Below are positions 16,700-26,477 of a DNA stretch of 64,000 nucleotides, one piece after another; position 1 is the first letter of the stretch; every line of letters starts with the position of its first letter. Position numbers and translations under genes: made by a program. The notes beneath the pieces are model-generated. The model was not told the origin of the DNA, made no database searches, and saw nothing but the letters and a program-made list of their open reading frames with translations. The stretch spans positions 186,001 to 250,000 of the forward strand of contig NZ_JAEUXJ010000004.1 of the NCBI RefSeq assembly GCF_016775475.1, given 5' to 3'. The stretch comes from Belnapia mucosa (GTDB lineage Bacteria; Pseudomonadota; Alphaproteobacteria; Acetobacterales; Acetobacteraceae).

Positions 16700-17677
16700 T
16701 CAGGCGACGCGATGCGGCGGCGTGGTGCCCTTCAGCAGCACGGCGTCGAGATTCTCCAGCGCCCGGTTGCCCATGGCATCCCGCACCTCGATGGTGGCAC
16801 TGCCGAGATGCGGCAGCAGCGCGACATTCTCGAGCGTCAGATAGCCAGGATTCACCTTCGGCTCGCCGTCATAGACATCGAGGCCGGCGGCACGGATATG
16901 GCCCGACTTCAGCGCGGCGATCAGCGACTCGTCATGGACGGAGACGCCGCGGCCGCTGTTCACGACGAGGCTGCCCTTCTTCATCTTGGCGATGCGGGCG
17001 GCGTTCAGCCAATGCCGGTTGGCATCACCGCCGGGCACATGCATCGAGATGATGTCGATGGCGCCGAGGAAGCTGTCCTCGTTGTCGTGGTAGATGGCGC
17101 CCTGCTCCACTTCGGGCGGCAGCTTCTGGATATCGCGGTAGTGGATCTCCATGCGGAAGCCGCGCGCCATCGCCGCCAGCTCCCGCCCGATGCGGCCGAA
17201 GCCGAGGATGCCGAGCTTCTTGCCCTCCAGCGTTACGCCGAGGAGCTGGGTCGGGGCCCAGCCCTTCCACTGCCCGGCGCGGACCATCCGCTCCCCCTCC
17301 CCGGCCCGGCGGGCGGCCATCAGCATCAGGGTGAAGGCGGTCTCGGCGGTGGCGAAGCTCAGCACCTCCGGCGTGTTCACCACCACGATGCCGCGGGCCT
17401 TGGCGGCGGCGATGTCGATATGGTCGAAGCCGACGCTGAAGGTGGCGATGACCTTCACGCTCTCCGGCAGGGCGTTGATGCAGGCGGCGCCCAGCGCATC
17501 GCCGGCGGCGCCGAGGATGCCGGCGGCGCCCACCTCCCGTGCCCGGCGGGCGATCTCGGCGCCGTCGGTCGCCCACATCTCGTCCTGCGGGTTCAGCCGG
17601 GCGTCGTAGTCGCGGGAGGCGCGGGCCTCGATCGCCTCGGGCAGCTTGCGGGTCACCAGCAGGACGGGCTTCGGCAT
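16700..17677 (-). CDS. D-2-hydroxyacid dehydrogenase (glyoxylate/hydroxypyruvate reductase-like)
   Basis: NAD(P)-dependent dehydrogenase, 325 residues. The Rossmann domain begins LGILGFGRIGREL (GxGxxG near residues 157-162). Catalytic residues are Arg in VVNSGRGVSV and His in LPHLGSATIE; the usual Glu lies in the DVYDGEP segment. The Arg after the GFGRIG strand (IHYRDIQ) suggests NADPH. The substrate is likely glyoxylate, hydroxypyruvate or a similar 2-keto acid. It is divergent from the SDR gene (104-bp gap). Confidence 0.92.
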   Translation of the reverse strand: MPKPVLLVTRKLPEAIEARASRDYDARLNPQDEMWATDGAEIARRAREVGAAGILGAAGDALGAACINALPESVKVIATFSVGFDHIDIAAAKARGIVVVNTPEVLSFATAETAFTLMLMAARRAGEGERMVRAGQWKGWAPTQLLGVTLEGKKLGILGFGRIGRELAAMARGFRMEIHYRDIQKLPPEVEQGAIYHDNEDSFLGAIDIISMHVPGGDANRHWLNAARIAKMKKGSLVVNSGRGVSVHDESLIAALKSGHIRAAGLDVYDGEPKVNPGYLTLENVALLPHLGSATIEVRDAMGNRALENLDAVLLKGTTPPHRVA

Positions 17678-17781
17678 GGGGGCGTCTCCTCGGTTGGGCC
17701 TGTCTTACCACCCGGACGGCGTCTTGCCAGCCAGGGCGGCCAAAGGCAGGGTCGCGCCATTCGGATAAGGGAGCGGGACGG

Positions 17782-18573
17782 ATGGATCTCGGATTGAAGG
17801 GCCGTCGCGCCCTGGTCATGGGCGGCACCAAGGGGCTCGGCCGATCGATCGCCGATGCACTGGCGGCCGAGGGCGCCGCGGTGGTCATCAGCGGCCGCGA
17901 CCAGGCGCGGCTGGATGAGGCAGCGGCGGCGCTGAAGGCGGCGGGTGCGGCCTCGGCTAGTGGCATCGTCGCCGATGTCGCCTCCTCGGTCGATATGGAC
18001 CGGCTGGCCGATGGTGCCATCGCCGCCATGGGCGGGGTCGATATCCTGGTGCTGAACCATGGCGGCCCGCCGCCCTGCACCGCCAGCCAGATCACCGAGC
18101 CGGCCCTGCTGGAATGGTTCCAGCACATCGTCGTCTCGCCGATCCGCATCACCAACCGGCTGCTGCCGGCGATGCGGGAGCGGGGCTGGGGCCGGGTGAT
18201 CGCGGTCGGCAGCACCGGCATGCAGCACCCGATCCCGACGCTGGCGCTGTCCAACACGCTGCGCGCCTCGATCTGGGGCTGGCTGAAGACGCTCTCGGGC
18301 GAGGTGGCCAAGGACGGCGTGACGATGAACGTCCTCGCCCCCGGCACCATCCAGACCGACCGCGTGACCCAGACCACCACGGTGCGGGCCAAGCAGAAGG
18401 GTGTCTCCTTCGAGGAAGCGCTGGCCGAGGCGGCGGCGGAGATTCCGGCCGGGCGGCTCGGGACTCCTGCCGATTACGGGCCGATGGGCGCCTTCCTGGC
18501 CAGCGAGCGCGGCGCCTACATCACCGGCAGCATGATCCGGGTCGATGGCGGCCGCGTGCGGGGCATGGTCTGA
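17782..18573 (+). CDS. SDR-family oxidoreductase, atypical active site
   Basis: Rossmann-fold short-chain dehydrogenase-like protein, 263 residues. The N-terminus has ALVMGGTKGLGRS in place of the strict TGxxxGxG, followed by a normal LNHGG-type NAG region. The catalytic Ser is present (VGSTGMQ) but the YxxxK pair is replaced by LALSNTLRAS, so the usual Tyr and Lys are missing. This matches a recognised BKR-like subgroup with imperfect cofactor and tetrad motifs. The start ATG follows GGGAGCGGG. It lies 61 bp upstream of the amidase on the same strand, suggesting part of the same catabolic unit. Confidence 0.9.
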   Translation: MDLGLKGRRALVMGGTKGLGRSIADALAAEGAAVVISGRDQARLDEAAAALKAAGAASASGIVADVASSVDMDRLADGAIAAMGGVDILVLNHGGPPPCTASQITEPALLEWFQHIVVSPIRITNRLLPAMRERGWGRVIAVGSTGMQHPIPTLALSNTLRASIWGWLKTLSGEVAKDGVTMNVLAPGTIQTDRVTQTTTVRAKQKGVSFEEALAEAAAEIPAGRLGTPADYGPMGAFLASERGAYITGSMIRVDGGRVRGMV

Positions 18574-18634
18574 GGTCTGCTGGACAAGGCGCGGCGCGGG
18601 ACTTGCATCCCGCGCTGCGCAAAGGAGTGCATGG

Positions 18635-19900
18635 ATGCTGCCGAACCTGACCCCGGATGTGGAACTCGCCGACAAGCTCTTCACCGAATTGCGGGCGCGG
18701 AGCTTCGACGGGGTCGGCGTCACCCGCGACGCCTATGGCCCGGGCGAGCGCATGGCGCATGCCCTGGTCCGAGAGGCGGCGGAGGCGGTCGGGCTGGAGA
18801 CCAAACCCGACCCGGTCGGCAATCTTTACCTGACCCTGCCCGGGGCGGACCGGGCGGCGAAGCAGGTCATCCTCGGCAGCCATCTGGATAGCGTGCCGCA
18901 GGGCGGCAATTACGACGGCGCGGCGGGGGTGCTGGCGGGGCTGGCCGCCGTCGCCGGCATGAAGCGGGCCGGCTTCACCCCGGCGCGGGACATCACCGTC
19001 ATGGTCACCCGCGCCGAGGAAGCCGGCGCCTGGTTCCCGACCAGCTATCCCGGCAGCCGCGGCGCCCTCGGCACCATGGCTGCGTCGGAACTGGCGGTGA
19101 AGCGGATGGACAACGGCCGGGCCCTCGCCGACCACATGCGGGAGGAGGGCTTCGACCCCGGCTTCGTCGAGCGCGGCGAGCGGGTGCTCGGGCCGGACAA
19201 TGTCGCCGCATATCTCGAGGTGCATATCGAGCAGGGGCCGGTGCTGGATGCCGAGGAGATCCCGGTCGGCATCGTCACCGGCATCCCCGGCAGCCGGCGG
19301 CTGCGGGCGGCACGGGTCTTCGGCGAATACAACCATTCCGGCGGCACGCCGCGCAAATACCGCAAGGACGCTGCCATCGCGCTCGCCGAGCTGGCCGTCG
19401 CGCTCGATGAGGGCTGGTGCCGGATGGAGGCGCAGGGCCACACCATGGTCTGCACCTTCTGCACCCTGGCGACCGCGCCCGAGGCGGGCTTCACCAAGAT
19501 CGCCGGCGAGGCGAGCTTCATGCTCGATGTTCGCAGCATCAACCTGCATAGCTGCGACATGCTGTTCGAGCTGCTCTACGCCAAGGTGGCGGAGATTGAG
19601 GCGCGGCGCGGCGTGCGCTTCGATCTCGGCGCCGAGGGTGGCAGCCGGCCGGCCCTGATGGATGCCGGCGTGCAGGAAGGGCTGCGGCGCGCGGCCGGGG
19701 CGCTCGGCATCCCGGCCAAGGTGATGGCCTCGGGCGGCGGGCATGATGCGGGCGCCTTCGCCAATGCCGGCATCCCGGCGGGGATGCTCTTCGTCCGCAA
19801 CCAGAATGGCAGCCACAATCCGCATGAGGCCATGCGGATGGAGGATTTCGAGAAGGCCTGCGCGGTCGCGCAGCGTTTCGCAGCGGAGTATGGCTCTTGA
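18635..19900 (+). CDS. Zn-dependent hydantoinase/carbamoylase-family amidase (M20)
   Basis: M20-fold amidohydrolase, 421 residues, related to N-carbamoyl-L-amino-acid hydrolase, beta-ureidopropionase and allantoate amidohydrolase. Metal ligands are seen in ILGSHLDSVPQGGNYDGAAG (His, Asp), in the TRAEEAGAWF Glu pair and in YLEVHIEQGP; the late His is in GSHNPHEAM. AGGAG lies seven bases before the chosen ATG; an overlapping out-of-frame ATG four bases earlier is not used. The TGA overlaps the TTG start of hyuA, so the two are co-translated. Together they suggest a cyclic ureide or lactam is opened and its carbamoyl or amide product cleaved. Confidence 0.93.
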   Translation: MLPNLTPDVELADKLFTELRARSFDGVGVTRDAYGPGERMAHALVREAAEAVGLETKPDPVGNLYLTLPGADRAAKQVILGSHLDSVPQGGNYDGAAGVLAGLAAVAGMKRAGFTPARDITVMVTRAEEAGAWFPTSYPGSRGALGTMAASELAVKRMDNGRALADHMREEGFDPGFVERGERVLGPDNVAAYLEVHIEQGPVLDAEEIPVGIVTGIPGSRRLRAARVFGEYNHSGGTPRKYRKDAAIALAELAVALDEGWCRMEAQGHTMVCTFCTLATAPEAGFTKIAGEASFMLDVRSINLHSCDMLFELLYAKVAEIEARRGVRFDLGAEGGSRPALMDAGVQEGLRRAAGALGIPAKVMASGGGHDAGAFANAGIPAGMLFVRNQNGSHNPHEAMRMEDFEKACAVAQRFAAEYGS

Positions 19901-21966
19901 GTGCAAAGCTGGCCGTCGATATCGGCGGCACCTTCACCGACCTCGCGGTCGAGACCGAGGAGGGCCGCTGGACCGCCAAGGTGCTGACTACCCCGGCAGC
20001 GCCGGAGCGGGGCGTGCTGGAAGGCGTGCGGGTCGTGCTGGAGAAGGCGGCGCTGCAGCCCTCCGACATTGCCCTCGTCATCCACGGCACGACGCTGGCC
20101 ACCAATGCCGTCATCGAGCGCAAGGGCGCAAAGACCGCGCTGCTGACGACGGAGGGGTTCCGCGACGTCCTCGCGCTGGGCAATGAGAGCCGTTACGACC
20201 AGTACGACCTGAATATCGAGCTGCCGCAGCCGCTGGTGCCGCGGCGCTGGCGCCTGCCCGTCACCGAGCGGCTGGACAATACCGGCAAGGTGCTGGTGCC
20301 TCTGGATGCGGCGGCCATCGAGCGGCATGTCGCCTTCATGCAGGAGGAAGGCGTCGAGGCGGTCGCCATCGGTTTCCTCCACGGCTTCGTCAATCCGGTG
20401 CATGAGCAACAGGCGGCCGAGATCGTCCACCGGCTCTGGCCGGAGGTGCGGGTCTCGCTCTCATCCGAGGTCTCGCCGGAGATGCGGGAGTGGGAGCGCT
20501 TCTCCACCACCGTCGCCAATGCCTATGTGCAGCCGCTGATGGCGAGCTACCTGCACCGGCTGGAGGTCGGGCTGCGCGAGGCGGGGCTGGCCTGCCCGCT
20601 CTTCATGATGCTGTCGGGCGGCGGGCTGACCTCGCTCGAGACGGCGGCGCGCTTCCCGATCCGGCTGGTGGAGAGCGGGCCGGCAGGCGGCGCCATCTTC
20701 TCCGCCCATGTGGCGAAGCAGCGCGGGCTGACCGAGGTGCTCTCCTTCGACATGGGCGGCACCACGGCCAAGGTCTGCCTGATCGATGCCTACCAGCCCC
20801 AGGCCAGCCGCACCTTCGAGGTGGCGCGGGTCGGGCGGTTCAAGAAGGGCTCCGGCCTGCCGCTGCGCATCCCGGTGATCGAGATGGTGGAGATCGGCGC
20901 CGGCGGCGGCTCCATCGCGGCCGTCGACAGCATGGGGCGCATCACCGTCGGGCCGGAGAGCGCGGGGGCGGACCCGGGCCCAGCCTGCTATGGCCGCGGC
21001 GGGGCGAAGCCGGCGGTGACGGATGCCAACCTCACCCTCGGCCGCTACGACCCGCTGCTGTTCGCGGGCGGCAATCTTCGCCTGCACCCAGAGCCGGCGC
21101 GGGATGCGCTGGCGGCCGCGGTCGGCGGGCGGCTCGGGCTGTCCGCCGAGATGGCGGCGCTCGGCGTCATCGAGATGGTCGACGAGAACATGTCGAACGC
21201 GGCGCGTGTCCATGCCATCGAGAGCGGCAAGGGATTCGGTGGGCGCACCATCATCGCCTTCGGCGGCGGCGGGCCCGTCCATGGCTACCGCGTCGCCGAG
21301 AAGATCGGGGTGAAGCGGCTGCTGGTGCCGAGCGGGGCCGGCGTCGGCAGCGCCATCGGCTTCCTCCGCGCGCCGGTTGCCTATGAGGTGGTGAAGAGCC
21401 TCTACCAGCGCTTCGCTACATTCGATGTGGCGGCGGTGAACACGCTGCTGGCCTCCATGTCCGCCGAGGCGGCGCGGGTGGTGGCGGAGGGCAGCTTCGG
21501 CGCCCCCACCACCGAGGGGCGCATCGCCTATATGCGCTATGTCGGCCAGGGGCATGAGATCGCGGTGACGCTGCCCTCGCGCGACCTGACGCCCGAGGAC
21601 GTGCCGGCGATCCGGGCGCTCTACGACACGGAGTATTCCCGCTTCTACGACCGGCCGGTGCCGGGCAGCGATGTCGAGATCATGAGCTTCGCCGTCACCG
21701 TGGCGACGCTGGCCGATCCGGTGGAGCCGGCGGCCGAGGTGGCCGACGCACCTGCCCCCTCCCCCATCCGCCACCAGGCGGTACGCGATACGGCGACGGG
21801 CGAGGTCGAGGATTGGGCGGTCTATGACCGTGAGGCCATGGCGCCGGGGGCGATGCTGCGCGGCCCCTGCATCGTGGCGGAGGCGGAGACGAGCACGCTG
21901 GTCGGGCGCGGCTGGACCTGCCGGATGGATGGGTTGGGGTATCTCGACCTGGTGCAGGAGGCGTGA
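19897..21966 (+). CDS. hyuA: HyuA-type hydantoinase/oxoprolinase subunit A
   Basis: ATP-dependent ring-opening subunit, 689 residues, of the hydantoinase A/5-oxoprolinase/acetone carboxylase family. An actin-like ATPase core is shown by VDIGGTFTDLAVE at the N-terminus, IHGTTLATNAVIERKG, an ESGPAGGAIFSAH motif and SFDMGGTTAK, with ADPGPACYGRGG later. The start is TTG, overlapping the amidase TGA (TTGA), with GGAG eight bases upstream. It is followed directly by hyuB. Likely substrates are a hydantoin, N-methylhydantoin or 5-oxoproline; sequence alone does not decide. Confidence 0.94.
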   Translation: MSAKLAVDIGGTFTDLAVETEEGRWTAKVLTTPAAPERGVLEGVRVVLEKAALQPSDIALVIHGTTLATNAVIERKGAKTALLTTEGFRDVLALGNESRYDQYDLNIELPQPLVPRRWRLPVTERLDNTGKVLVPLDAAAIERHVAFMQEEGVEAVAIGFLHGFVNPVHEQQAAEIVHRLWPEVRVSLSSEVSPEMREWERFSTTVANAYVQPLMASYLHRLEVGLREAGLACPLFMMLSGGGLTSLETAARFPIRLVESGPAGGAIFSAHVAKQRGLTEVLSFDMGGTTAKVCLIDAYQPQASRTFEVARVGRFKKGSGLPLRIPVIEMVEIGAGGGSIAAVDSMGRITVGPESAGADPGPACYGRGGAKPAVTDANLTLGRYDPLLFAGGNLRLHPEPARDALAAAVGGRLGLSAEMAALGVIEMVDENMSNAARVHAIESGKGFGGRTIIAFGGGGPVHGYRVAEKIGVKRLLVPSGAGVGSAIGFLRAPVAYEVVKSLYQRFATFDVAAVNTLLASMSAEAARVVAEGSFGAPTTEGRIAYMRYVGQGHEIAVTLPSRDLTPEDVPAIRALYDTEYSRFYDRPVPGSDVEIMSFAVTVATLADPVEPAAEVADAPAPSPIRHQAVRDTATGEVEDWAVYDREAMAPGAMLRGPCIVAEAETSTLVGRGWTCRMDGLGYLDLVQEA

Positions 21967-21968
21967 CC

Positions 21969-23639
21969 ATGAAGGAAACCGGAGCCCTGGCCACCATCCA
22001 GCGCCAGATCCAATGGAACCGCCTCATCGCGGTGGTGGAAGAGCAGGCGCAGACCATGATCCGCACCGCCTTCAGCACCACGGTGCGCGAGGCGGGCGAC
22101 CTGTCGGCCGGCATCTTCGACCTGCAGGGCCGCATGCTGGCCCAGGCGGTGACGGGCACGCCGGGCCACGTCAATTCTATGATGGAATCGGTCGGGCATT
22201 TCCTGGCGAAATTCCCCGCCGAGGGGATGCAGCCGGGCGACCACTACATCACCAACGACCCCTGGCTCGGCACCGGGCACCTGCATGACCTCACCGTGGT
22301 CACGCCGACCTTCCGCAACGGCAGGATCGTCGGGCTCTTCGCCAACACCGCGCATATCATCGACATCGGCGGGCTCGGCATGGGGCCGGAGGGGCGGAGC
22401 GTCTTCGAGGAGGGGCTCTACATCCCGATCGTGAAGTGCTTCGACCGGGGGCGCCCGAACGAGACCTTCTTCGACTTCCTCCGCGCCGGCAGCCGCACGC
22501 CGGTGGAGCTGGAGGGCGATGTCTACTCCCTCTGCGCCTGCAACGACGCTGGTGCCAAGCGGCTCGTCGAGATGATGGACGAGTTCGGCATGGAGAGCAT
22601 CGACCCGCTCGCCGAGTACATCTTCGAGAGCTCGCTGCATGCGACGCTGGAGGAGATCCGCAAGCTCCCGCGCGGCACCTATGGCGGGCAGATCAAGTCG
22701 GATGGCTATGAGTTCGAGGTCACGCTCCAGGCCTCGATGACCGTTGGGGAGGACCGCATCACCGTCGACTATGCCGGCACTTCCGGCCTCTCGACGCGCG
22801 GCATCAACGTGCCCCCGGCCTATTGCCGCGCCTATTCCTGCTTCGGGATCAAATGCGTCGTGGCGCCGGAGATCCCGAACAACTGGGCCTCGCTCAGCCC
22901 CTTCCATATGGTCATCCCGGAGGGCTGCATCCTGAATGCGCCGCGGCCCTATCCGGTCTCCGTCCGCCATGTCGTCGGCCAATTGCTGCCGGACCTGATG
23001 ATGGGCTGCCTGCACCAGGCGGTGCCGGAGCGGGTGAATGCCGAGGGCTCCTCGGCGCTGTGGAACCCGCCGCTCCGAGGCGGCAGCCAGGTCTCCGGCC
23101 AGAATGCCGAGACCGAGGATTTCGAGATCATCACCTTCAACTCCGGCGGCACCGGCGCGCGGCCGACCAAGGACGGGCTGGACGGCATCGCCTTCCCCTC
23201 CGGCGTCCGCACCATGCCGGTGGAGGCGACGGAGAACGTCGCGCCGGTGATCTTCTGGCGGAAGGAGTTGCGGCCCGATTCCGCTGGTGCCGGCCGCACC
23301 CGCGGCGGCTTCGGCCAGATCATGGAGATCGGTGCCAAGGGCGATGCCGAATTCGCCGTGAACGCCATCTTCGACCGCGTCGCCAACCCGCCGAAGGGGC
23401 GCGAGGGCGGCGGCGAGGGTGCGGGCGGCTGGGTCGGGCTGAACGATGCCAATGGCACGCCGCTACGCACCAAGGGGTTCCAGGTGATCCCCAAGGGGCG
23501 GCGGCTGCTGCTCAAGCTGCCGGGCGGCGGCGGCATGGGCGACCCGAAGGCGCGCGACCCGGAGTTGGTGAAGCGCGACGTGGCGGATGGGCTCATCACC
23601 CGCCAGGCGGCGCGGGAGATCTACGGCGTCGAGGTCTGA
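21969..23639 (+). CDS. hyuB: HyuB-type hydantoinase/oxoprolinase subunit B
   Basis: Partner subunit of HyuA, 556 residues. Family signatures are TAFSTTVREAGDLSAGIFD near the start, GDHYITNDPWLGTGHLHD with likely metal-binding Asp and His residues, and the Gly-rich LLLKLPGGGGMGDP at the C-terminus. I prefer ATG 21969 because AGGAG lies eight bases upstream; a GTG at 21963 overlapping the hyuA stop leaves only two bases. It ends 15 bp from the convergent binding-protein gene. Confidence 0.94.
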   Translation: MKETGALATIQRQIQWNRLIAVVEEQAQTMIRTAFSTTVREAGDLSAGIFDLQGRMLAQAVTGTPGHVNSMMESVGHFLAKFPAEGMQPGDHYITNDPWLGTGHLHDLTVVTPTFRNGRIVGLFANTAHIIDIGGLGMGPEGRSVFEEGLYIPIVKCFDRGRPNETFFDFLRAGSRTPVELEGDVYSLCACNDAGAKRLVEMMDEFGMESIDPLAEYIFESSLHATLEEIRKLPRGTYGGQIKSDGYEFEVTLQASMTVGEDRITVDYAGTSGLSTRGINVPPAYCRAYSCFGIKCVVAPEIPNNWASLSPFHMVIPEGCILNAPRPYPVSVRHVVGQLLPDLMMGCLHQAVPERVNAEGSSALWNPPLRGGSQVSGQNAETEDFEIITFNSGGTGARPTKDGLDGIAFPSGVRTMPVEATENVAPVIFWRKELRPDSAGAGRTRGGFGQIMEIGAKGDAEFAVNAIFDRVANPPKGREGGGEGAGGWVGLNDANGTPLRTKGFQVIPKGRRLLLKLPGGGGMGDPKARDPELVKRDVADGLITRQAAREIYGVEV

Positions 23640-23654
23640 CGCCGTAGTCCGGCT

Positions 23655-24887
23655 TCAGGTTCGCACGAGCGGGCAGCCGCCCTCGCTGAGGGGGCGGAAA
23701 GCCTCCTCGGCGCCGACGCTGCCGACCAGCCGGTAGTAGTCCCAGGCGCCCTTGCTCTCGCCGGGCGCCTTCACCTCGAAGAGATGGGCCGGGTGGATCT
23801 TCCGCCCGTCCTCCCGCAGCTTGCCGGGGCCGAAGCAGTCGTCATCGGTCGGCATCGCCTTCATGCGCTGCACCACCTCGAGGCCACTCGCCTTGGCCCG
23901 CTCCAGGCCGAGATCGGCCACCGCCTTCAGGTAGTGCAGCACGCCGGAATAGGTGCCGGCATGTTCCTGATTCGGGGTGTTGTTCGGCGTCTTCGGCTTG
24001 ACCCGCGCATTGAAGGCGCGGGTGCGGTCGTTCAGGTCCCAGTAGAAGGTCTCGCAGATCGTCAGCCCCTGCGCCGTCTCGAGGCCCATCGCATGGATGT
24101 CGGTGATGAACATCGGCGTCCCGACCAGCCGGGCGCGGCGCGTCACGCCGAATTCGCGCGCCTGCTTGATGCAGTTGATCATGTCGGCGCCCGCCATCAG
24201 CAGCCCCACCACCTTGGCCCGGCTGGATTGCGCCTGGACCAGGAAGGAAGAGAAATCCGAGGTGCCCGGGAAGGGGAAGCGCGCCGCGCCCATAACGCGG
24301 CCGCCGGCGGCGCCGATGAAGCGCGTCAGGTCCCGCTCCATCTGATGGCCGAAGGCGTAGTCGGCGGTGATGAAATACCAGCTGTCGCCGCCGCTCTTCA
24401 CCGTGGCCTGACCGACCGAATTCGCCAGCATCCAGGTATCGGCCGTCCAGTGGACGGTATTGGCGGAGCAGCGCTCGCCGGTGATGACGGCGCTCAGCGC
24501 GCCGCTGTTCATCTGGACCTTGTTCTTCTCCTGCACCAACCCGGCGACCGCCAGGGCGATGGCGGAGTGGTTGACCTCGCAGATCATGTCCACGCCGCGC
24601 TGGTCGATCCATTGGCGGGCGATGGCCATGGCGATGTCGGGCTTGTTCTGGTGGTCGCCCTGCAGGATCTCGACCTGGATGCCGCGGGCGGCGAGGCCGG
24701 AATCCTCGACGGCCTGCTGCGTGCAGGCAACGGAGGTGGGGCCGGAGGTATCGCGGTAGGAGCCGGAGAAATCGGCCAGCACGCCGATGCGGATGGGGTT
24801 GGCTGCGGGCTGCGCCCGCGCCCCGGAAGGCAGGGCCAGGGTGGCGCCGAGGCCGGCCAGCACCTGCCGGCGGTCGAGTTGGGTCAT
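23655..24887 (-). CDS. Branched-chain amino acid/amide-type ABC substrate-binding protein
   Basis: Periplasmic receptor of the LivK/AmiC type (Peripla_BP_6), 410 residues. The export signal contains a twin-Arg-like start (LDRRQVLAGLGATLALPSGARAQ). The mature protein begins IRIGVLADFSGSYRDTSGP, followed by the VEILQGDHQNKPDIA segment and a YAFGHQMERDL second-lobe motif. AGGAGGG precedes the ATG. No permease or ATPase genes are adjacent, so it must use a transporter encoded elsewhere. Its placement between hyuB and the D-aminoacylase, on the opposite strand, suggests it captures the amide substrate of that pathway. Confidence 0.92.
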   Translation of the reverse strand: MTQLDRRQVLAGLGATLALPSGARAQPAANPIRIGVLADFSGSYRDTSGPTSVACTQQAVEDSGLAARGIQVEILQGDHQNKPDIAMAIARQWIDQRGVDMICEVNHSAIALAVAGLVQEKNKVQMNSGALSAVITGERCSANTVHWTADTWMLANSVGQATVKSGGDSWYFITADYAFGHQMERDLTRFIGAAGGRVMGAARFPFPGTSDFSSFLVQAQSSRAKVVGLLMAGADMINCIKQAREFGVTRRARLVGTPMFITDIHAMGLETAQGLTICETFYWDLNDRTRAFNARVKPKTPNNTPNQEHAGTYSGVLHYLKAVADLGLERAKASGLEVVQRMKAMPTDDDCFGPGKLREDGRKIHPAHLFEVKAPGESKGAWDYYRLVGSVGAEEAFRPLSEGGCPLVRT

Positions 24888-25022
24888 GGTCGTCCCTCCT
24901 GATTGGCCGTCAGGCTGCCGTTCGGCCCGCCGATTGACAACAACGGCCCCGGCATGGCCTTCCCCCCGGCCCGGCGGAGGGGTAACCCTGGAGCGACCGA
25001 ACCGACCAGGAGCCCCGCACCG

Positions 25023-26477
25023 ATGGCCCTCCGCTGCGACCTCATCATCCGCGACGCCACCCTGTTCGACGGCACCGGTGGGCCGCGGACGGTCGGCGAT
25101 GTCGGCGTCACCGGCGAGCGGATCGTCGCCGTCGGCGACCTCGGCGGCGCCAGCGCCGACCGGGAGGTGATCGCCACCGGCCGGGCCCTCGCCCCCGGCT
25201 TCATCGACGCGCATACCCATGACGACCGCGCCGTGCTCTGCGGCCCTTCCTGCCTGCACTGCAAGTCGAGCCAGGGCGTGACCACCGTCGTCGTCGGCAA
25301 TTGCGGCGTCTCGCTCGCCCCGCTGCGCATCAAGGGCGACCGGCCGCCGCCGCCGCTCGACCTGGTGGGCGACAGCGGCTTCGCCTTCGACAGCTTCGGC
25401 GAATACGCTCAGGCGCTGAAGAAGACCCCGGCGGCGGTGAACACCTATGCGCTCGTCGGGCACCAGACGCTGCGCTACCGTGTCATGGGCGAGGACCTCT
25501 ACCGCCCGGCGCGCGATGCCGAGATCGCCAAGATGCGGCAGATGGTCGCCGAGGCGCTGTCCGAAGGCGCCTCCGGCTTCTCCACCGGCCTCTGGTACAA
25601 GCCCAACATGCATGCGACGACGGAGGAGGTGATCGCCGTCGCCGAGCCGTTGCGCGCCGCGGGGGGGATGTACTTCACCCATATGCGCGACGAGGCGGAC
25701 CGGGTCTGCGCCTCCATCGAGGAGACGCTGAAGATCGGCAAGCGCGTCGGCGTGCCGGTCTGGATCAGCCACCACAAATGCTCGATGCCGGAGAATTACG
25801 GCCGCAGCGTGCAGACGCTGGCGCTGCTGGAAGCCAGCGCCTCGCTGCAAGAGGTCGCCTACGACATGTACCCCTATCCGGCTGGGTCCACCGTGCTGAT
25901 GCCCGACCGGCTGCGCGACGATGTGCGGGTGATCATCACCTGGTCGGTGCCGCATCCGGAATTCGCCGGCAAGGACCTCGCCGAGGTGGCCCGCAACTGG
26001 AACATGGACCAGCGTGCGGCGGCGGAGAAGCTGAGCCCAGCCGGCGCCATCACCTTCCAGATGGACGAGGAGGATGTCCGCCGGATCATGGCGCACCCGA
26101 TGTCGGTCATCGGCTCGGACGGCATCCCGCATGACGAACATCCGCATCCGCGGCTCTGGGGCACCTTCCCCCGCGTGCTCGGCTTCTACTCGCGCCAGCT
26201 CGGCCTGCTCGACATGGAGACGGCGATCCACAAGATGACCGGCCGCACCGCCTCGCTCTTCGGGATGGTGGACCGGGGCGTGCTGAAGCCCGGCGCCTAT
26301 GCGGACCTGGTGCTGTTCGACCCGCACAAGGTCATCGACCGCGCCACCTTCGAGAACCCGAAGCAGGAATCGGAGGGGATCGAGGAGGTCTGGACCAATG
26401 GCGTCCCGACCTTCCGCGCCGGCCAGGGCCTCACCGGCGAGACGCCGGGCCGGCTGATCCGTCGGCACCGCGCGTGA
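25023..26477 (+). CDS. N-acyl-D-amino-acid deacylase (D-aminoacylase) family amidohydrolase
   Basis: Metal-dependent amidohydrolase, 484 residues. The N-terminal beta-sandwich is followed by APGFIDAHTHDD (HxH ligands), a VVGNCGVSLAP segment with the Cys that binds metal in D-aminoacylases, WISHHKCSMP and a SVIGSDGIPHDEHPHPR segment with the catalytic Asp. The C-terminus returns to the sandwich (GAYADLVLFDP). Likely action: removal of an acyl or formyl group from N-acyl-D-amino acids. It is divergent from the binding protein and overlaps the next gene by four bases. Confidence 0.93.
   Translation: MALRCDLIIRDATLFDGTGGPRTVGDVGVTGERIVAVGDLGGASADREVIATGRALAPGFIDAHTHDDRAVLCGPSCLHCKSSQGVTTVVVGNCGVSLAPLRIKGDRPPPPLDLVGDSGFAFDSFGEYAQALKKTPAAVNTYALVGHQTLRYRVMGEDLYRPARDAEIAKMRQMVAEALSEGASGFSTGLWYKPNMHATTEEVIAVAEPLRAAGGMYFTHMRDEADRVCASIEETLKIGKRVGVPVWISHHKCSMPENYGRSVQTLALLEASASLQEVAYDMYPYPAGSTVLMPDRLRDDVRVIITWSVPHPEFAGKDLAEVARNWNMDQRAAAEKLSPAGAITFQMDEEDVRRIMAHPMSVIGSDGIPHDEHPHPRLWGTFPRVLGFYSRQLGLLDMETAIHKMTGRTASLFGMVDRGVLKPGAYADLVLFDPHKVIDRATFENPKQESEGIEEVWTNGVPTFRAGQGLTGETPGRLIRRHRA

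Noticed and set aside
23655..26468. A 937-residue minus-strand open frame across the D-aminoacylase
   Set aside because: Only its last 410 codons, with a signal peptide and ribosome site, look like a protein; the rest is Arg/Gly/His-rich antisense of the aminoacylase gene.
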